A stretch of DNA of 10,617 nt. Origin: an uncultured Alphaproteobacteria bacterium (lineage in GTDB: Bacteria > Pseudomonadota > Alphaproteobacteria > Rhizobiales > Rhizobiaceae). Within the stretch, counting starts at the first letter, position 1. Each line of letters opens with the position of its first letter. The position numbers and the translations under genes are program-made. The notes under the pieces are model-generated. The model saw nothing but the letters and a program-made list of their open reading frames with translations, had not been told where the DNA came from and ran no database searches. Positions 5,959 to 10,617 of the stretch are shown one piece after another. The DNA lies in assembly GCA_929200335.1 (NCBI GenBank), contig CAKMZG010000082.1, positions 1-10,617 on the forward strand, given 5' to 3'.

Positions 5959-5975
5959 CAGCTAACTTTAAAAAA

Positions 5976-7034
5976 CTATCCAATGAAGCCCATAATTTCT
6001 TTGACTTCGCTCAAAGTCTTACTGGCTATTTTACGTGCTTTTTCAGAGCCTTGTTTCAATATGGCATCGATATGATCGGGAGCATCCATTAATTTGCGTA
6101 ATTCATTATTAATGGGCGCGATACCTTCGACTACAATATCTGCAAGGGCTGGTTTGAATGCTGAAAATTCTTTGCCACCAAATTCGTTTAATACGTCTTG
6201 AGGGCTGCATTCTTTCACCGCTGCGTAAATACCAACAAGATTGCGCGCTTCTGGGCGATCTTCAAGACCAGCAACTTCGCTAGGCAGACTATCGGGATCC
6301 GTTTTAGCTTTGCGAATTTTTTTAGAAATAGTGTCGCTGTCATCGGTCATTACAATGCGCGATAAATCGGATGGATCAGATTTTGACATTTTTTTGCTGC
6401 CATCACGAAGCGACATGATTCGCGCATCATTGCCCTCACTGATTAAAGGCTCAGTGATAGGAAAATAGGTAGAATTTCCATGGCCAGCTTCAAGAATGTT
6501 TGCAGCATAATCATTATTAAATTTCTGCGCGATATCTCGGGTTAGTTCTAAATGTTGCTTTTGATCATTGCCAACAGGTACATGGGTTGCACGATAAGCA
6601 AGAATATCTGCTGCCATTAGGTTGGGATAAGCAAATAAGCCACAAGAAGCATTTTCGCGGTTCTTACCAGCTTTTTCCTTGAACTGCGTCATGCGATTTA
6701 ACCAGCCCATGCGGGCAACGCAGTTAAAAATCCAAGCAAGTTCTGCATGTTCTTTTACTTGTGATTGATTAAAAACGATGTGGTTTTCAGGATTAATGCC
6801 AGCGGCCAAATAAGCTGCGGTCACTTCACGAATGTTCTCACGCAATTCTTTTGGATCTTGCCAAACCGTAATGGCGTGCATATCTACAACGCAGTAAATG
6901 CAATCGTGATTATCTTGCAGTTTTACGAAATTTTTAATGGCACCGAGGTAATTGCCAAGATGTAAATTACCAGTTGGTTGGACGCCAGAAAAGACGCGAT
7001 TTTGGCCTAAAAACTCATTTGATGTGTCGCTCAT
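5976..7034 (-). CDS. trpS: Tryptophanyl-tRNA synthetase
   Basis: This class I aminoacyl-tRNA synthetase charges tRNA-Trp in the cytoplasm. The 352 residues show the HIGH-equivalent in TGNLHLGNYLGA (HLGN at 25-28), the tryptophan-site block QFKEKAGK near 117-124, GNDQKQHLELTRDIA at 155-169, and the KMSKS loop at 215-219. Length is slightly above the E. coli enzyme because of an N-terminal extension of about 10 residues, normal for alphaproteobacteria. The start is decided by AGGAG (plus 7043-7047): two overlapping ATGs follow, at 7038 (4-base spacing, wrong frame) and 7034 (8-base spacing, correct frame). The gene is 100 bases after murJ and probably has its own promoter. Confidence 0.97.
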   Translation of the reverse strand: MSDTSNEFLGQNRVFSGVQPTGNLHLGNYLGAIKNFVKLQDNHDCIYCVVDMHAITVWQDPKELRENIREVTAAYLAAGINPENHIVFNQSQVKEHAELAWIFNCVARMGWLNRMTQFKEKAGKNRENASCGLFAYPNLMAADILAYRATHVPVGNDQKQHLELTRDIAQKFNNDYAANILEAGHGNSTYFPITEPLISEGNDARIMSLRDGSKKMSKSDPSDLSRIVMTDDSDTISKKIRKAKTDPDSLPSEVAGLEDRPEARNLVGIYAAVKECSPQDVLNEFGGKEFSAFKPALADIVVEGIAPINNELRKLMDAPDHIDAILKQGSEKARKIASKTLSEVKEIMGFIG

Positions 7035-7082
7035 TCATTCAACTCCTGAAAGTACAAGGGGGTGGAAGCCTATACAGTTGTG

Positions 7083-7111
7083 CTGATAAACCAGCCCTTT
7101 ATGATTTGCAA
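7083..7111 (-). promoter_or_regulatory. Possible trpS promoter
   Basis: Minus-strand TTGCAA (plus 7106-7111) and TATCAG (plus 7083-7088) are 17 bases apart, about 50 bases upstream of the trpS ATG. The -10 is imperfect. No Trp-codon leader peptide or T-box structure was recognised in this 100-base gap, so regulation by tryptophan is not suggested. Confidence 0.3.
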
Positions 7112-7134
7112 CGGAATTATTGTTCAACCTTTAT

Positions 7135-8691
7135 TTATCTGCGTTTAATCAAGTGTTTGATTTCACCGCGATCAATAGCATTGGTTAAAAAGCATATGAG
7201 AAAATATAATACCGCAGCTGCACTAATGGTGATTAAAGTGGTGAGCGCGCGGATGATGAATAAGTCTGCATAAAGCCAATCAAACAGCAGTTCTTGAGCA
7301 TAGAATAAGGCCGCACCCATGATGAGCGCTGCAATTAGCATCAAAATAACCCGCTTTATGGTTTGCTTGGCGGGAATGAAATATCTTTTCTTCATTAAGC
7401 CAGCGGCTAAGAGCAAAAAATTTACCCAAGCAGAAATGGCCGTGGCGAGAGCGATGCCAACATGGCCATAGGTGGGGAAAAATAAAAGGCTAAGGCCAAC
7501 ATTAGTGATCACCATGATGATGGAAAAATAAAACGGTGTTCTCATATCTTCATGGGCAAAATAGGCTGGCTGAAATACTTTGATTAAAACATATGCGGGC
7601 AATCCCATGCCAAAAGCGGCTAAGGCCAGCGCCACATTGGTAGTGGTTGAGCTGTCAAAGGCTCCGCGTTCATAAAGAAGGCTGATAATTGGATCTGGGA
7701 AGATGATAAACCCAATGGCCGCAGGTAGGGTGAAAGCAAGGGCGAATTCCATTGACCGGTTTTGTAAGGAATTAGCCTCAGCGCTATCTTTATCACGAAG
7801 CGCGCGTGATAATTCTGGCAAAAGCACAACCCCAATGGCAATGCCGATAACTCCAAGGGGCAATTGATTGATGCGATCAGCATAATTTAATAGTGCAAAC
7901 GCACCATCTTGAGCAGAGGCGATCACACGACCAATCAATAGGTTAATTTGCAAAACCCCACCGGTTAAAATAGCAGGCCCCATTAAGGCAAGGGTACGTT
8001 TAACATCGGGGGTTAATTTTGGCATTCTCAGGCGCAGGCTAAGGTTCAGTTTTTTTAGTCCATAAATGAGCAATAACAATTGCACAAAACCAGATATGTA
8101 GACCCCCCAAGCCAGACATAAACCCGTTGTGCGCTCATTGAAATCAAAAGCCATTGCAATAGCCAGCGCAAGAATTAGTAGAACATTGAGAAGGGTCGGT
8201 ACAATTGCTGCTAAAAAATAATGGCTGAGCGAATTCATCATGCCAGAAATCATAGCAACTAAGGCCATACAAAACAGATAGGGAAACATGATCCGTGTCA
8301 TTAAAACGGTAAGTTCAAATTTGGCAGGATTTTCAACAAAATAGGGGGCAACTGCCGTGCTAACCAAAAATGGCATGGCAATGAGTGCGATGGCAGTTAA
8401 TCCTAAGACGGTAATAATTAATACCGCCATAACCTCTTCTGCAAATTGGCGTGCTGCCGATAAATCTTTTTCATCCACACGTTTGGTGAAAAGTGGTACG
8501 AATGCAGAGTTGAATGCCCCTTCAGCAAAAATTCGGCGAAATAGATTGGGAAAGCCAAAAGCTGCATAAAATACATCGGCAACGGGGCCAGCGCCAAGGG
8601 CTGCGCCAATCATAGCCTCACGCACAAAGCCTAAAACACGGCTCGCCATTGTAGCACCACCAACGGATGAGAATTTTTTTATTACACTCAT
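7135..8691 (-). CDS. murJ: MurJ (MviN) lipid II flippase
   Basis: This integral inner-membrane protein of the MOP superfamily flips the peptidoglycan precursor lipid II to the periplasmic face. The 518-residue length is typical. The N-terminus carries the signature GGATMASRVLGFVREAMIG, with R18, R24, D39 and R52 at the same numbers as functionally important residues in E. coli MurJ. AEGAFNSAFVPLF at 56-68 is another family block. Hydrophobic segments continue to the C-terminus in keeping with 14 membrane helices, and the last residues are basic (GEIKHLIKRR). The ATG at 8691 overlaps the glnD stop as ATGA, and GGGAACGG within glnD can serve as the ribosome-binding site. The pairing glnD-murJ is common in alphaproteobacteria. 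Confidence 0.96.
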   Translation of the reverse strand: MSVIKKFSSVGGATMASRVLGFVREAMIGAALGAGPVADVFYAAFGFPNLFRRIFAEGAFNSAFVPLFTKRVDEKDLSAARQFAEEVMAVLIITVLGLTAIALIAMPFLVSTAVAPYFVENPAKFELTVLMTRIMFPYLFCMALVAMISGMMNSLSHYFLAAIVPTLLNVLLILALAIAMAFDFNERTTGLCLAWGVYISGFVQLLLLIYGLKKLNLSLRLRMPKLTPDVKRTLALMGPAILTGGVLQINLLIGRVIASAQDGAFALLNYADRINQLPLGVIGIAIGVVLLPELSRALRDKDSAEANSLQNRSMEFALAFTLPAAIGFIIFPDPIISLLYERGAFDSSTTTNVALALAAFGMGLPAYVLIKVFQPAYFAHEDMRTPFYFSIIMVITNVGLSLLFFPTYGHVGIALATAISAWVNFLLLAAGLMKKRYFIPAKQTIKRVILMLIAALIMGAALFYAQELLFDWLYADLFIIRALTTLITISAAAVLYFLICFLTNAIDRGEIKHLIKRR

Positions 8692-10617
8692 GCTGCTTTA
8701 CCGTTCCCTTTTTGACCCTTTTTTAGCAATGAAATGAGGGTTTTATATATGCTTTTTTGGCGATCAACAGATGTGATCTTGGCTCCTGTTAGGTCTGTTA
8801 CATAAAAGCTATCCACTACTTTTTCGCCAAAGGTGGCAATATGTGCGGAAGCAATGTCTAAAAAGAGGCTTGAAAGCGCATGGGTGACTTCTGAAAGCAG
8901 CCCTGGTCTATCTAAGCCTTCAATTTCAATAACAGTGAATTTTTCAGATAGGGTGTTATCTATTTTTGCGACAGGTGTAATGGAAAAGGCTGCCGCTTTT
9001 TTATTAGGTCTAGCTTTTTCGGCAATGATATCGGGTAATTTATTTTCGCCTTTTAAAACGCCTTCAATCAGTTTTTCAATATTGGCCGCACGGCGACGTT
9101 CATCTGTGCCGCTTTCAAAAATACGATTAATGAAAATGGTGTTGAAGGCACGTCCATCGCGGGTTGTGTAAATTTTGGCGTCGGCAATATTTGCACCAGC
9201 AGCTGTGCAAGCGCCAGCAATAACTGAGAGCAATTTGGGGTGATCTTGTGCCATGATCATTAATTCTGTAATTGCCTCAAACTTCTTGGTATCGGCACCT
9301 AAAGCAAATTTCTTTTCTGCCTTAGTTGATGCCCGTAAGAAATTAAGGTGGCGCACTTGATCTTCCGTAGCAACTGTGAGCAGATAAGCGGAATATTGTA
9401 AATTAATCCAATAGGTTGCCTCTTCTTCCGACCAATCATCTTGAGCAAAAAGTGCTGCCATTAAATCCTCTTTAGCCATGGCAACGCGCTCTTTGCGAGA
9501 CATTTTGCTAAAGCCACCTGTTAATTGTGGCTCTGTTTCATAATATAGGGTGCGGAGCAATTGCCCTTTCCAGCCATTCCAAACGCCTGTGCCAACGGCT
9601 TTGATGTCACAAATGGTAAGGATCAGTAAAAGCTTCATGCGCTCCATGGTTTGTACGATAGCGGCAAAATCTGTGATGGTTTTTCGGTCTGCTAAATCCC
9701 GAGATTGAGAGATGTTGCTCATGGTCAAATGCTCTTCAATAAGCCATGCCACTAGCGCTGTTTGTTCTCGCGATAGACCAAGCCTTGGGCAGAGTTTTCG
9801 GGCAATTTTTGCCCCCTCAATAGAATGATCTTCAGGTCTGCCCTTAGCAATATCGTGTAACAACAGTGCCACATATAAGACTTTGCGTTCCGCAATATTA
9901 GGCATCAATTGATTAGCTAGTGGATGTTCTTCTTCTAATTCGCCTTGCTCAATTTCATGTAAAATACCGATGGAGCGCAAGAGGTGTTCATCTACCGTAT
10001 AATGGTGATACATATTGAATTGCATCATAGCGATGACCTTGCCAAAGGCAGGGATAAACCGCCCGAGAACACCAGATTCATTCATGCGGCGTAGGGTGTT
10101 TTCAGGGTCTTTTTTTGAGGTTAAAATATCAATGAAAATTTTATTGGCTTTTTTATCCTTGCGCAGTTTGGCATTGATTAACTTAAAAGAGCGAGTGATA
10201 AGTCGAAATAAATCAGGGTGATAATGATAGTCGTGCTTATGGGCTATTTTAAAGACCCGCAAAAGGTTTGTCGGATCATTTATAAAGACCTCATCATTGG
10301 CCACATTGATGCGGCCATTTTGTTCAACAAAATCTTTTGTACCTTTGATTTTGCGAGAACGTAGTTTGATGCGATTAACAATTTGACTAATGCCAGAATG
10401 GGTAATCAATTCCTCTTCTTCCAACTTGGAGCAGAAGATTAGAGTTAAATCACCAACATCTTTAGCTGTTAAAAAATAATGTTTCATAAAGCGCTCGACG
10501 GCACTTAGGCCAGGATGCGATGTATAGCCAAGGCGGGCGGCCATTTCCCTTTGCAATTCAAAACTTAGGCGATCTTCTGCACGCCCTGTCAAAAAATGCA
10601 TGTGGCAGCGTACTGTC
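8688..10617 (-). CDS. glnD: GlnD, bifunctional PII uridylyltransferase/uridylyl-removing enzyme (5' end beyond right edge)
   Basis: GlnD uridylylates PII proteins (GlnB/GlnK) under nitrogen limitation and removes UMP when glutamine is high. About 642 C-terminal residues are visible of a protein usually near 900-950. The frame is open through base 10617, and the residues before the first in-window ATG (TVRCH, then MHFLTGRAEDRLSFE) are the conserved GlnD motif, so the true start lies outside. Counting from that ATG, the visible parts are the end of the nucleotidyltransferase region (1-130), an HD hydrolase domain (HHYTVDEHLLRSIG at 199-212, HDIAKGRPEDHS at 249-260, EEHLTMS), and two ACT domains for glutamine sensing (about 453-520 and 553-628, the second with EGLDRPGLLSEVTHALS). 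The HD histidines and aspartate are intact, so the uridylyl-removing activity should be functional. It overlaps murJ by 4 bases. Confidence 0.97.
   Translation of the reverse strand, partial: TVRCHMHFLTGRAEDRLSFELQREMAARLGYTSHPGLSAVERFMKHYFLTAKDVGDLTLIFCSKLEEEELITHSGISQIVNRIKLRSRKIKGTKDFVEQNGRINVANDEVFINDPTNLLRVFKIAHKHDYHYHPDLFRLITRSFKLINAKLRKDKKANKIFIDILTSKKDPENTLRRMNESGVLGRFIPAFGKVIAMMQFNMYHHYTVDEHLLRSIGILHEIEQGELEEEHPLANQLMPNIAERKVLYVALLLHDIAKGRPEDHSIEGAKIARKLCPRLGLSREQTALVAWLIEEHLTMSNISQSRDLADRKTITDFAAIVQTMERMKLLLILTICDIKAVGTGVWNGWKGQLLRTLYYETEPQLTGGFSKMSRKERVAMAKEDLMAALFAQDDWSEEEATYWINLQYSAYLLTVATEDQVRHLNFLRASTKAEKKFALGADTKKFEAITELMIMAQDHPKLLSVIAGACTAAGANIADAKIYTTRDGRAFNTIFINRIFESGTDERRRAANIEKLIEGVLKGENKLPDIIAEKARPNKKAAAFSITPVAKIDNTLSEKFTVIEIEGLDRPGLLSEVTHALSSLFLDIASAHIATFGEKVVDSFYVTDLTGAKITSVDRQKSIYKTLISLLKKGQKGNGKAA

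Noticed and set aside
7035..7134. A tryptophan leader or T-box ahead of trpS
   Set aside because: No short reading frame with Trp codons and no T-box-like conserved sequence was found; the spacer is only 100 bases.
8357..8609. Open frames on both strands within murJ
   Set aside because: They overlap fully with conserved MurJ sequence and show no independent motifs or start signals.
10599..10617. glnD starting at the ATG at 10601, giving a truncated GlnD
   Set aside because: The frame stays open to the window edge, and the residues upstream continue the conserved TVRCH-(M)HFL-GRAE motif, so the ATG is an internal methionine.

Overview
The window reads as core chromosome of an alphaproteobacterium, most likely a fairly AT-rich member of the Hyphomicrobiales (Rhizobiales). 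The reasons are a Mur-type Fur protein with no zinc cysteines, a two-domain Nfu scaffold protein, and a gene order that I recall from Rhizobium/Agrobacterium/Brucella-type genomes: glnD-murJ-trpS-usp-nfu-tsaB-rimI-mur-acyltransferase-miaB-phoH. Every supported gene lies on the minus strand, so transcription runs from right to left. I see no mobile element, CRISPR array, phage gene, tRNA or rRNA, and no gene-free stretch longer than about 140 bases.

Right part (7135-10617): glnD, cut by the right edge so that its nucleotidyltransferase start is missing, overlaps murJ by four bases. This couples the main nitrogen-signalling enzyme to the lipid II flippase. Middle part (5276-7134): trpS and a universal stress protein gene each follow a spacer with a plausible sigma-70 promoter. 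Left part (1-5274): nfu, tsaB, rimI, mur and an acyltransferase gene (possibly olsA) are separated by only 10 to about 65 bases and look like one operon. miaB and phoH follow after a 139-base spacer that contains a hairpin at the acyltransferase stop codon. phoH is cut by the left edge inside its Walker A loop.

The most informative non-coding signal is in front of nfu. A well-formed -35/-10 pair is overlapped by an inverted repeat that differs from the Irr (ICE) operator of alphaproteobacteria at one position. If real, it puts Fe-S carrier synthesis, and by read-through the Mn-responsive regulator Mur and perhaps the Fe-S enzyme MiaB, under iron (Irr) control. The operon also combines two tRNA position-37 modification genes (tsaB for t6A, miaB for ms2i6A) with an Fe-S delivery protein that MiaB-type enzymes need.

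No novel defence or mobile system is visible. The interest here is regulatory and in operon logic, not in unknown proteins.
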